Assembly: GCA_012103505.1 (NCBI GenBank)
Contig: WLWP01000004.1
Coordinates: forward strand, 50,698-114,697
DNA: 64,000 nt
Origin: Pseudomonadales bacterium
Lineage (GTDB): Bacteria; Pseudomonadota; Gammaproteobacteria; Pseudomonadales; Azotimanducaceae
Reading direction: 5' to 3'
This document shows, piece after piece, positions 56,091-64,000 of the stretch. The position numbers were made by a program, and so were the translations under genes. Every line of letters begins with the position of its first letter. Within the stretch, counting starts at the first letter, position 1. The notes below the pieces were generated by a model. The model worked only from the letters and a program-made list of their open reading frames with translations, was not told the DNA's origin and did not search any database.

Positions 56091-58269
56091 AAACATTCCT
56101 ACATATAATAATAATAAGTGGGAAACAACTGAGTTTGAAGATAGAGAAAGTTTTATAAAGTTTTTACTGAGTATATTTAAAGAACCTGGTGAATATAATT
56201 TTACCAGTATGTCTAAACAATTTAATAGTGAAGCTAAAACTTTTAACAAACTTGGCTTTTATTGTGATAAACCTTTTAGATCTAAAGACTTTATAAGCTA
56301 TTGGGAAGATCAAAAGATTAAGTGTAGACAAGGTGTAATATACAAGCATGATGGTCTTACATGGTATCTAACACGTGACTATTACATGTGGCTTAACTTT
56401 TTACCTATATATGATAAAGAAGAAAAAAAATATGGTTTTGCTAAAGTGCGTGATGCTCAGTATCATATGGCTTTGTATGAAATACTTGCAGAGTTGCATT
56501 ATCAACACTCAGCAATATTAAAGAAACGTCAGATTGCTTCCTCTTATTTTCATATGGGTAAGATAATTAATACGTACTGGTTTGAAGAAGGTAGTACGTG
56601 TAAAATTGGTGCATCATTAAAAGATTATATAAATGATAAAGGTTCTTGGAAATTTTTAGATGAATACAAAACATTTCTAAATGAGCATACAGCATGGTAT
56701 AGACCAAGTAATCCTGAAAAGGTTTTACTGTGGCAGCAACAGATAGAAGTTAAAGTTGGTAATAGAAAAACAGCTAGAGGTTTAAAATCTAAAATACAAG
56801 GGGCATCATTTGAAAAGAATGCAACATCTGGAGTAGGTGGACCTACAACATACTTCTTCCATGAAGAAGCCGGTATAGCACCAAAGATGATGCAGACATA
56901 TGAGTACTTACGTCCTGCAATGTCTTCCGGTATGGTAACAACAGGTATGTTTATAGCTGCAGGATCTGTTGGTGACTTGGAACAGTGTAATCCTTTGAAG
57001 GATATGATACTCAATCCAAAAGCAAATGATATATATGCAGTAGAAACTAATCTAATGGATGCTGACGGAGGTATTGGTATGGCAGGGTTATTTATTCCTG
57101 AACAATGGTCTATGCCACCTTACATTGATGAATATGGGAACTCTTTAATTGATGAAGCTATTGAAGCTATAGTAACAGAAAGAGCACGTTGGAAGAATGA
57201 ATTAAGTGGAGAACAATACCAATTAAGAATATCTCAGAAACCTCTGAATATAGCGGAGGCATTTGCATATAGAAAAGAATCTGTTTTTCCTCAAGGGATA
57301 TTAAGTAAACAACAAAAAAGAATTCAAGAAAAAGAATATCCTTATGAGTTAATTAAACTAGATAGGGATGAAAAAGGAATTTTTGCTAAAAGAACAAATA
57401 AATTACCTATTACAAGATTTCCAGTAGATAAAAAACAAACTGATAAAACAGGTACTGTAGTTGTATGGGAAAGACCTGTAAAAAACCCAGAGTTTGGTGC
57501 ATACTATGCTTCTATTGACCCTGTGTCAGAAGGAAAGACAACTACATCTGATTCTCTTTGTAGCATATTTGTATATAAAAATGCAACTGAAGTTACAAGA
57601 ACTACAGCAGCAGGTGATGTTGAACAGTTTATTGAAAAAGATAAAGTAGTAGCTGCGTGGTGTGGTAGATTTGATGACATTAATAAAACTCATGAAAGAC
57701 TTGAATTAATAATTGAATGGTATAATGCTTGGACATTAGTAGAGAATAACATTTCACTTTTTATCCAGCATATGATTGCTAGAAAAAAACAGAGATATTT
57801 AGTACCTAAACAACAAATACTTTTCTTAAAAGACTTGGGTTCTAATAGAACTGTTTATCAAGAATACGGATGGAAGAATACTGGAACATTATTTAAAAGC
57901 CATTTGATTTCTTATGCAATTGAGTTTTTAAGAGAAGTGATAGATGAAGAAACTGACATTAACGGTGTTGTTACAAATCAAACATTAGGTGTTGAAAGAA
58001 TACCAGATCCAATGTTAATTAAAGAAATGTTAGCTTACTACCCAGGATTGAACGTGGATAGACTTGTTGCATTTGGAGCATTAATTGCATTTGTAAAAAT
58101 ACAACAGTCTAACAGAGGTTATTCCAAAAGACGGGAATCTGAAGATAATTCTTTGGTAAATTCAGAAAAATTCACTAAATTAAAGTATAGTCCGTTCAAA
58201 AATATTGGACAAAATAAATCAAGAAATAGTTCCAGACCAAGAAGGTCAGGTTTTAAAAATTATAAATAG
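56083..58269 (+). CDS. terL: Large terminase subunit
   Basis: 728 residues. The ATPase part has L-K-K-R-Q-I-A-S-S-Y-F-H-M-G-K at about 146-160 where the P-loop should be (no G-K-S/T) and Y-F-F-H260-E261-E262-A-G in place of Walker B. The nuclease part has Y-A-S-I-D479-P, V-E554-N-N and V-D659-R-L-V-A-F-G-A. It cuts and translocates DNA into the prohead. The degenerate P-loop resembles the K-A-R-G-R-G-F-S-Y type that I recall from related phages. C-terminus is Arg/Ser-rich. Confidence 0.93.
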   Translation: MYKNIPTYNNNKWETTEFEDRESFIKFLLSIFKEPGEYNFTSMSKQFNSEAKTFNKLGFYCDKPFRSKDFISYWEDQKIKCRQGVIYKHDGLTWYLTRDYYMWLNFLPIYDKEEKKYGFAKVRDAQYHMALYEILAELHYQHSAILKKRQIASSYFHMGKIINTYWFEEGSTCKIGASLKDYINDKGSWKFLDEYKTFLNEHTAWYRPSNPEKVLLWQQQIEVKVGNRKTARGLKSKIQGASFEKNATSGVGGPTTYFFHEEAGIAPKMMQTYEYLRPAMSSGMVTTGMFIAAGSVGDLEQCNPLKDMILNPKANDIYAVETNLMDADGGIGMAGLFIPEQWSMPPYIDEYGNSLIDEAIEAIVTERARWKNELSGEQYQLRISQKPLNIAEAFAYRKESVFPQGILSKQQKRIQEKEYPYELIKLDRDEKGIFAKRTNKLPITRFPVDKKQTDKTGTVVVWERPVKNPEFGAYYASIDPVSEGKTTTSDSLCSIFVYKNATEVTRTTAAGDVEQFIEKDKVVAAWCGRFDDINKTHERLELIIEWYNAWTLVENNISLFIQHMIARKKQRYLVPKQQILFLKDLGSNRTVYQEYGWKNTGTLFKSHLISYAIEFLREVIDEETDINGVVTNQTLGVERIPDPMLIKEMLAYYPGLNVDRLVAFGALIAFVKIQQSNRGYSKRRESEDNSLVNSEKFTKLKYSPFKNIGQNKSRNSSRPRRSGFKNYK

Positions 58270-58290
58270 AACAATTAAATATATTCTAGA

Positions 58291-61050
58291 ATGAAAGTAT
58301 TAAATGCAATGCAGTTAAAAAATGGAGCTAAGGCAGAAAGCGGCCCAACGTTCTCTAGTTTAACTCAACCAGTTCAGTTTATTTCATCCAAACAAAAAAC
58401 TGATGATTGGGCTGCATGGAATTTAGATTGGCTTGAAGTTCAAGGAATAGAATTTTTACGTTTAAATGCTAGAAGGCTTTTAAAGAATTATAAATTAGCT
58501 AAAGGTATTATTGATAAAACAGATTACATTGTTGAAGAAGACAATGATTACAAAGAACTAATGGATGTTCTAACAACAGAAAATGAATCTGCATTAGAAT
58601 TAAAGTTTTATCCTATTGTACCTAATGTTATTAATGTTTTAAGCGGAGAGTTTGCTAAAAGATATAACAAAGTTCAATTTAGAGCTGTAGATGACAAGTC
58701 ATATAATGAAATGTTGGAGCAGAAGAAAGTTGAAATTGAACAAGTATTACTTGCTGATGCAGAAAGAGAACTTGTTCAGTCAATGATAGAAGCAGGAATG
58801 GATCCTGCATCAGAAGAAGCACAACAAAAACTATCTCCAGAAAATTTAAAATCATTGCCAGAAATAGAAGACTACTTTAGTAAGTCTTATAGAAGCAGTG
58901 TAGAAGAATGGGCAACACATCAATTAAATGTTGATGAGGAAAGGTTCAAAATGCAAGAGCTTGAGGAAAGAGGTTTTAGAGATAGCTTAATTGCAGATAG
59001 AGAGTTCTGGCATTTTCGTATGTTAGAAGATGACTATGATGTTGAATTATGGAATCCAGTATTAACATTTTATCAAAAGTCTCCAGACCAAAGATATATA
59101 TCTGAATCTAATTATGTAGGTAAGATAGATTTAATGACAGTATCTGATGTTGTAGATAAGTATGGATATTTAATGGATGAGAAACAATTAAAATCTCTAC
59201 AAAAAATATATCCTGCTAGATCAGCACAATATCAAGTAAATGGTTATCAAAATGATGGTTCATACTATGATGCAACAAGATCTCATGAGTGGAATACAAA
59301 TGCACCTGGGTTAGCATACAGACAGTATGCAAGTAATTATTGGAATGATCCATCAAGTGGTGGAGATATAGTATCTCAAATACTTGATGAAAGTGAAGAT
59401 TTAATACAGTGGGGTGATAGTAACTTAATGAGAGTTTCTACAATTTATTGGAAAACTCAAAGAAAAGTAGGTCATCTTACAAAAATTGAATTAGACGGTG
59501 AGGTTACTCAAGAAATAATTGATGAAACGTTTAAGATTACAGAAAAGCCTGTATATGACACGTCAATATTTAAAAACAAATCTAAAGAAACTTTATTACA
59601 GGGAGAGCATATTGATTGGATCTGGATTAATGAGACTTGGGGTGGTGTAAAAATAGGACCTAATGTACCGGCAATGTGGCATACTACAATGGGTGATAAT
59701 GTTAATCCTATTTATGTAGGTATTAATAGAACTAAACCCGGTAGATTACCATTCCAATTTAAAGGGTCTAATACATTATATGGGTGTAAACTTCCTGTAG
59801 AGGGCCGTGTATTTTCTGATAGAAATACAAGATCTACTTCATTGGTAGACTTGATGAAAGCTTATCAGGTTGGATATAATATGGTAAATAATCAAATAGC
59901 AGATATACTAATTGATGAATTAGGTACAGTAATTATGTTTGATCAGAATGCTTTACCACGTCATTCAATGGGAGAAGACTGGGGTAAGAATAATTATGCT
60001 AAAGCATACACTGCTATGAAAGATTTTAGCATGCTACCTTTAGATACATCTATTACTAATACAGAAAATGCTACAAACTTTAATCATTACCAAACTCTTA
60101 ATATGGAGCAGACAGGTAGATTAATGTCACGTATTCAATTAGCTAATTATTTTAAACAACAATGTTTTGATGCAATTGGAATAAATCCGCAACGTTTAGG
60201 TGGAGCTGTATCAGCACAAACTGCAACAGGTGTGGTTAATGCTATGCAACAATCCTATGCACAAACAGAAATATACTTTGTACAACACTCAGATCATTTA
60301 ATGCCTAGAGTACATCAAATGAGAACTGACTTAGCACAGTACTATAATAGTACAAATCCAAGTGTTAGACTTAGTTATATATCTAGTGAGGCACAAAAAG
60401 TAAACTTTACAATCAATGGTACTGATTTATTATTGAGAGACTTTAATGTTTTTGCAACAACTAAAACAAATCATAGAGCTATTCTAGAGCAGCTAAAACA
60501 AATGGCTTTAACTAATAACACTACTGGGGCATCAATATATGAATTAGGTAATATTGTTAAAGCAGACTCAATTGCTGGAGTAACTGATATATTAAAAGAT
60601 TCTGAAGCAAGAATACAAGCTCAGAGACAGCAAGATATGCAACAACAACAGCAAATGCAACAAGAGCAATTACAAGCTAAAGCTCAAGAAGAACAAATGA
60701 AACTGCAAGCTGAGCAAATGGAAAATGATAAAGACAGACAAAATGATTTAACTATTGCAGAAATTAGAGCTGCGGGTTATGGTTCAATGAGTGATGTCAA
60801 TGAGAATAAAGTATCTGATTTCCAAGATGCTATGAAAGACATTAGAGAAACTACACAATATAGAGAGCAAGCTAATCTTAAGCGTACAGAAATGACTCAA
60901 AAAGGAGTACTTGAGCAATCTAGATTAAATGTAGAAAGAGAAAAAATATCTGCAAATAAGCAAATAGCTAACACTAAATTAGAAATAGCTAGAGAAAACA
61001 AAAACAAGTATGATATACAATCTTCTGATAAAAAGAAGAAAGATAAATAA
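58291..61050 (+). CDS. Portal protein
   Basis: 919 residues. Order and size fit the crAss-like portal: after TerL, before scaffold and capsid. The front has N-L-D-W-L-E-V-Q-G and F-Y-P-I-V-P-N-V-I-N-V-L-S-G-E-F-A-K-R-Y. The middle has V-S-T-I-Y-W-K-T-Q-R-K and Y-Q-V-G-Y-N-M-V-N-N-Q. The C-terminal 150 residues are a Gln/Glu/Lys coiled coil (M-Q-Q-E-Q-L-Q-A-K-A-Q-E-E-Q), typical of a portal tail. It forms the DNA channel at the vertex. Confidence 0.88.
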   Translation: MKVLNAMQLKNGAKAESGPTFSSLTQPVQFISSKQKTDDWAAWNLDWLEVQGIEFLRLNARRLLKNYKLAKGIIDKTDYIVEEDNDYKELMDVLTTENESALELKFYPIVPNVINVLSGEFAKRYNKVQFRAVDDKSYNEMLEQKKVEIEQVLLADAERELVQSMIEAGMDPASEEAQQKLSPENLKSLPEIEDYFSKSYRSSVEEWATHQLNVDEERFKMQELEERGFRDSLIADREFWHFRMLEDDYDVELWNPVLTFYQKSPDQRYISESNYVGKIDLMTVSDVVDKYGYLMDEKQLKSLQKIYPARSAQYQVNGYQNDGSYYDATRSHEWNTNAPGLAYRQYASNYWNDPSSGGDIVSQILDESEDLIQWGDSNLMRVSTIYWKTQRKVGHLTKIELDGEVTQEIIDETFKITEKPVYDTSIFKNKSKETLLQGEHIDWIWINETWGGVKIGPNVPAMWHTTMGDNVNPIYVGINRTKPGRLPFQFKGSNTLYGCKLPVEGRVFSDRNTRSTSLVDLMKAYQVGYNMVNNQIADILIDELGTVIMFDQNALPRHSMGEDWGKNNYAKAYTAMKDFSMLPLDTSITNTENATNFNHYQTLNMEQTGRLMSRIQLANYFKQQCFDAIGINPQRLGGAVSAQTATGVVNAMQQSYAQTEIYFVQHSDHLMPRVHQMRTDLAQYYNSTNPSVRLSYISSEAQKVNFTINGTDLLLRDFNVFATTKTNHRAILEQLKQMALTNNTTGASIYELGNIVKADSIAGVTDILKDSEARIQAQRQQDMQQQQQMQQEQLQAKAQEEQMKLQAEQMENDKDRQNDLTIAEIRAAGYGSMSDVNENKVSDFQDAMKDIRETTQYREQANLKRTEMTQKGVLEQSRLNVEREKISANKQIANTKLEIARENKNKYDIQSSDKKKKDK

Positions 61051-61128
61051 GTGTTAGCTATATACTGCAAAAAACTTTACTAAAATTTAAAATTATATAA
61101 GTTTATTGCATTGTATGTGAAAAAACAT

Positions 61129-61139
61129 TTTGTATATTA
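61129..61139 (+). promoter_or_regulatory. Candidate phage promoter TTTGTATATTA
   Basis: Exact copy of the element, 36 bases before the scaffold-type gene at 61176, in a 125-base gap after portal. It would boost capsid gene expression. Confidence 0.6.
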
Positions 61140-61175
61140 TACATATAAGGATTTAATATTAAAACCAACAATAAT

Positions 61176-62474
61176 ATGGATACCAAAACAAACACTGTGA
61201 ACAGTAACGTAGAGACATTAGACATTAACATTGATGAAATATTTGATGGAGCTCCAGGAAGTGGGGCTGTCACATTGCCTGCGGAAGAAAAACCAAAAAG
61301 AAATATTTTATCAGGATTGCAAGAAAAAGCAGATTTTTCTTTTGCTGATCCAGATAAAGATGACGCTGATGACTTAACTGCTAAAGTTGAAGAAACAGAA
61401 ACAGAAACAGAAAAAAAAGAAGAAACTACTAAACAAGATACTAGTAATAAAGCAGAAGAAGCTGCAGATATACTAGAATCTTTAGATGAAGTTGATGAAG
61501 TACAAGAAGATGAAAAACCATCTAAAAGAGGAAGAAAGAGTATATCAGGAATATCTGATGTATTTTCTAAACTTATTAAAGATGATAAGATAGTTCCTTT
61601 TGATGATGACAAAGAATTAGAAGACTACACTGCTAAAGATTGGGAAGAATTAATTCAAGCTAATTTAGAAGAAAAAGCTAATCAAGTTAGAAGGGAAACT
61701 CCAAAACAATTTTTTGCTAGTTTACCTGAAGAACTTCAAGTAGCAGCAAGATATGTAGCAGATGGTGGTCAGGATCTTAAAGGATTGTTTTCAACATTAG
61801 CTCAAGTTGAAAAAACTAAAGAGCTTAGTATTAAAAAAGAACAAGACCAAGAAACAATTATTAGAGAGTATTTAGGTGCTACAGGATATGGAACACAAGA
61901 AGAAATCTCTGAAGAAATTGAAATTTGGAAAGATTTAGGTAAACTAGAAAAACAAGCATCTAAGTTTAAACCTAAATTAGATAAAATGCAAGAAAAGGTT
62001 GTTGCTAAAAAGATAGAAGAGCAAGAGCTTAAAAAGAAGCAGCAAGAACAAGCATCTAAACAATACATGTCTAGTGTATATGAGACATTAAAGGATGGTA
62101 ATTTAGGTGATATAAAAGTTGATAAAAGAACACAAACAATGTTGTATAATGGTTTAGTACAACCAAGTTACCCATCTGTTAGTGGACGTAATACAAATTT
62201 GCTTGGTCATCTTTTAGAAAAGTATCAGTTTGTTGAACCAAACTATACATTAATTTCTGAAGCATTATGGTTGTTGCAAGATCCAGATGGATACAAAGCA
62301 AAAATAATGGATAAAGGTGCACAGAAAAGTGTTGAGCAAACTGTAAGAAAATTAAAGACTGAACAGGCAAATGCAGGCGGATCTAACTCTTTAGGAATAC
62401 AGAGTAAGGAAGAAGGAAAGAAGAAGTCAGGAAGAAAATTACCTAGAACCAACAACATATTCAAACGGATTTAA
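61176..62474 (+). CDS. Scaffold / head-assembly protein
   Basis: 432 residues. Acidic first third (D-I-N-I-D-E-I-F-D-G-A; E-E-T-E-T-E-T-E-K-K-E-E-T), then a charged helical middle and coiled-coil (K-K-I-E-E-Q-E-L-K-K-K-Q-Q-E-Q), with a basic end (G-K-K-K-S-G-R-K-L-P-R). Acidic, coiled-coil proteins between portal and capsid are typical phage scaffolds. It is inferred from position and composition. Confidence 0.75.
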   Translation: MDTKTNTVNSNVETLDINIDEIFDGAPGSGAVTLPAEEKPKRNILSGLQEKADFSFADPDKDDADDLTAKVEETETETEKKEETTKQDTSNKAEEAADILESLDEVDEVQEDEKPSKRGRKSISGISDVFSKLIKDDKIVPFDDDKELEDYTAKDWEELIQANLEEKANQVRRETPKQFFASLPEELQVAARYVADGGQDLKGLFSTLAQVEKTKELSIKKEQDQETIIREYLGATGYGTQEEISEEIEIWKDLGKLEKQASKFKPKLDKMQEKVVAKKIEEQELKKKQQEQASKQYMSSVYETLKDGNLGDIKVDKRTQTMLYNGLVQPSYPSVSGRNTNLLGHLLEKYQFVEPNYTLISEALWLLQDPDGYKAKIMDKGAQKSVEQTVRKLKTEQANAGGSNSLGIQSKEEGKKKSGRKLPRTNNIFKRI

Positions 62475-62526
62475 CAATCAAAAATAAATAACAATTAATA
62501 TTAACAACAAAAACAAGTAAAAATTA

Positions 62527-64000
62527 TGGCAACTCCAGTATTAAATAATGGAATTTTCCTAAGAGATACAAGCTACAAAGCTAGTTCTCATGTTGATTCT
62601 TACCACTTAACTCAGATGCTAGGTTCTGCTGAACCTATGGATATGGGACCAGTAGATCTTTGGGCAATGACTCAAAAGGTTGAAATGCCTTTATATCAAA
62701 TGGCATCTTTCGGTGGAAAGAATACAATCATGGTGGACAATGCACGTGGTGAGTACAAATGGCAAACTCCAATTGCACAAGATCTTCCCTACATTGTAGC
62801 AGATATTGAAGCAGGAAACACTAGTAAAGGTGTAGATGGTACTACATTTAAAATTAAGATTTCCAAAAGAACATTTGGACATGGTGATATTATCACTTAT
62901 GACAAATACAATGGATTAGAGCTTTACATCACAGCTGATGATATTATCCCAGCAGGTGACGGCTACATCTATACAGTTCAATTGGTAAACAACAACAATG
63001 CAGCTAGCTTAGATAATAAGTATTTAGCTCAAGGTACAAAGTTCTTCAGAAAAGGTTCTGCAAGAGGTGAGTACGGAGAAAGATTCTCTGATATTGAAAC
63101 AGGTTCTGGTTTCCGTGAATTCTACAACTTTGTAGGAGGAGCTGAAGCACACGTACATTATTCTATTTCTAGCCGTGCTGATCTTATGATCAAAGGTGGT
63201 TTGAATGCTGATGGTACTGTACCAGTAACTGAGATTTGGAGAAACTTTAATACTGACTCAGCAAATCCATCTGTTCCTTCAATTGAAGGTTTAGTAGCAA
63301 ATATGGGTAAAGCTGGTGCAAGAGAGGCTATGGAGAATGGTACTCTTACACGTACTTTCATTACAAATATGGAAGCAGCTCACTTATCTAAAATTGCAAC
63401 GGATATTGAAACTTACCTAATGTGGGGTAAAGGTGGTAGAATTAAACAAGACGGACCAGATGATATTAGATTATCTGTAGGTTTATGGGCACAGTTAGAT
63501 AACTCTTTCAAAAGAGTATATAACAAGTCTTCATTTACTCTTGATATGTTTAAATCTGAGCTTTACAACTTCTATCAAGGTAAAGTTGAGTTTAAAGGAC
63601 CGGACCCACAAAGATCACTTGTTGTACAAACAGGTATTGCAGGAATGCAATTGATCAACAAAGCTATTGCTGATGAAGTATATGGTTCTGGTTTAGTTCA
63701 AAATGCATCTGATATAGGAGCTGTTAAAGGTTCTGGTATGGATTTGGATTACGGTTTTGCTTACACAAGCTTTACTATTCCATTCTTAGCTAATGTTAAG
63801 TTTGTATTGAATCCAGCATTTGATAACTTAAATACAAATGACATTGAGAATCCATTAATTGATGGAAGACCTTTAAGTTCATTTAGCTTTATTATCTTTG
63901 ATGTAACAGATGAAGGAAATGACAACATTCACTTGTTGAAACTTTCTTGGGATAATCAACTTAAGTGGTTCTACCAAAATGGTACTATGGACTACATGGG
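62527..64000 (+). CDS. Major capsid protein (3' end outside window)
   Basis: Open frame of 491 codons from the ATG at 62527 to the right edge without a stop. N-terminus A-T-P-V-L-N-N-G-I-F-L-R-D-T-S, with V-D-N-A-R-G-E-Y-K-W-Q-T-P and I-E-T-Y-L-M-W-G-K-G-G-R-I, in the HK97-fold position after scaffold as in Crassvirales. The gene may be near full length, but its end is not visible. Confidence 0.85.

Noticed and set aside
1..64000. CRISPR array or integrase-type mobile element
   Set aside because: No regularly spaced identical repeats and no integrase, transposase or terminal repeats were seen, so there is no sign of a prophage attachment site or insertion sequence.
1..64000. Stop-codon recoding (TAG or TGA read as amino acid), known in some crAss-like phages
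   Set aside because: TAA, TAG and TGA all end genes at sensible places and no suppressor tRNA is present; the three tRNAs have CAT, TAA and TCT anticodons.

Overview
The window is one contiguous, strongly AT-rich stretch of a tailed phage genome that looks like a crAss-like phage (order Crassvirales) of a Bacteroidota host. The evidence is the set of genes: a giant multidomain protein with the DFDID catalytic loop of the crAss-like virion RNA polymerase, a second giant virion or cargo-type protein beside it, an IHF-like gene, the order GroES-like protein, large terminase, portal, scaffold-type protein and major capsid protein, plus uracil-DNA glycosylase, DnaB-type helicase and family B DNA polymerase. 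There is no rRNA, integrase, plasmid module or CRISPR array. The genetic code appears standard: TAA, TAG and TGA all end genes. Shine-Dalgarno sequences are generally absent, start codons follow AT-rich leaders, and genes commonly overlap as ATGA or TAATG. The window is not the whole genome: the first gene is open at the left edge and the capsid gene is open at the right edge.

Layout. (1) 1-11018, plus: two giant proteins, the RNA polymerase (with an HExxH motif and a NADAR domain near its C-terminus) and a 1941-residue protein with an embedded PD-(D/E)XK nuclease domain. (2) 11055-14780, minus: two small lipoproteins, a membrane protein, class I ribonucleotide reductase nrdA/nrdB and a small gene. 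(3) 14838-21386, plus: membrane and lysis genes (holin), several tiny genes including a CDGSH-like micro-protein, and fibre or receptor-binding proteins. (4) 21461-40664, minus: nucleotide metabolism and replication (DUF1599/Nmad1-like, DUF932, a radical SAM protein, MazG, PhoH, PolB, RecE-like nuclease, MoxR ATPase with VWA partner, RusA, primase, SSB candidate, Sak4-like ATPase, DnaB helicase, DnaA-domain-IV protein, UDG). (5) 40708-49929, mostly minus: small accessory genes, an SF2 helicase, three tRNAs (Met, Leu, Arg), an HNH protein, and a tail of small membrane and regulatory genes that ends in about 500 bases of structured non-coding DNA. (6) 50191-64000, plus: a fibre-anchor protein, four overlapping lysine-rich mini-proteins, endolysin, IHF, a second PD-(D/E)XK protein, GroES, TerL, portal, scaffold-type protein and the start of the capsid gene.

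How it works together (inference from families). The virion carries its own RNA polymerase with the nuclease-bearing giant protein. The minus-strand block makes deoxynucleotides and replicates the genome. The plus-strand arms make the particle and lyse the cell. A recurring element, TTTGTATATTA and close variants, lies 18-37 bases upstream of six plus-strand genes and is the best candidate for a phage promoter. Stem-loop terminators close most minus-strand segments and the two convergent junctions.

Most unusual points: a NADAR domain and a zincin-like motif on the virion RNA polymerase; a 27-residue CDGSH-like iron-sulfur peptide gene; a shared short N-terminal anchor on three otherwise different fibre-type proteins; a run of four TAATG-coupled basic mini-proteins; a MoxR-VWA module preceded by a paralogous gene pair; and an SPL-like radical SAM protein with atypical cysteine spacing.
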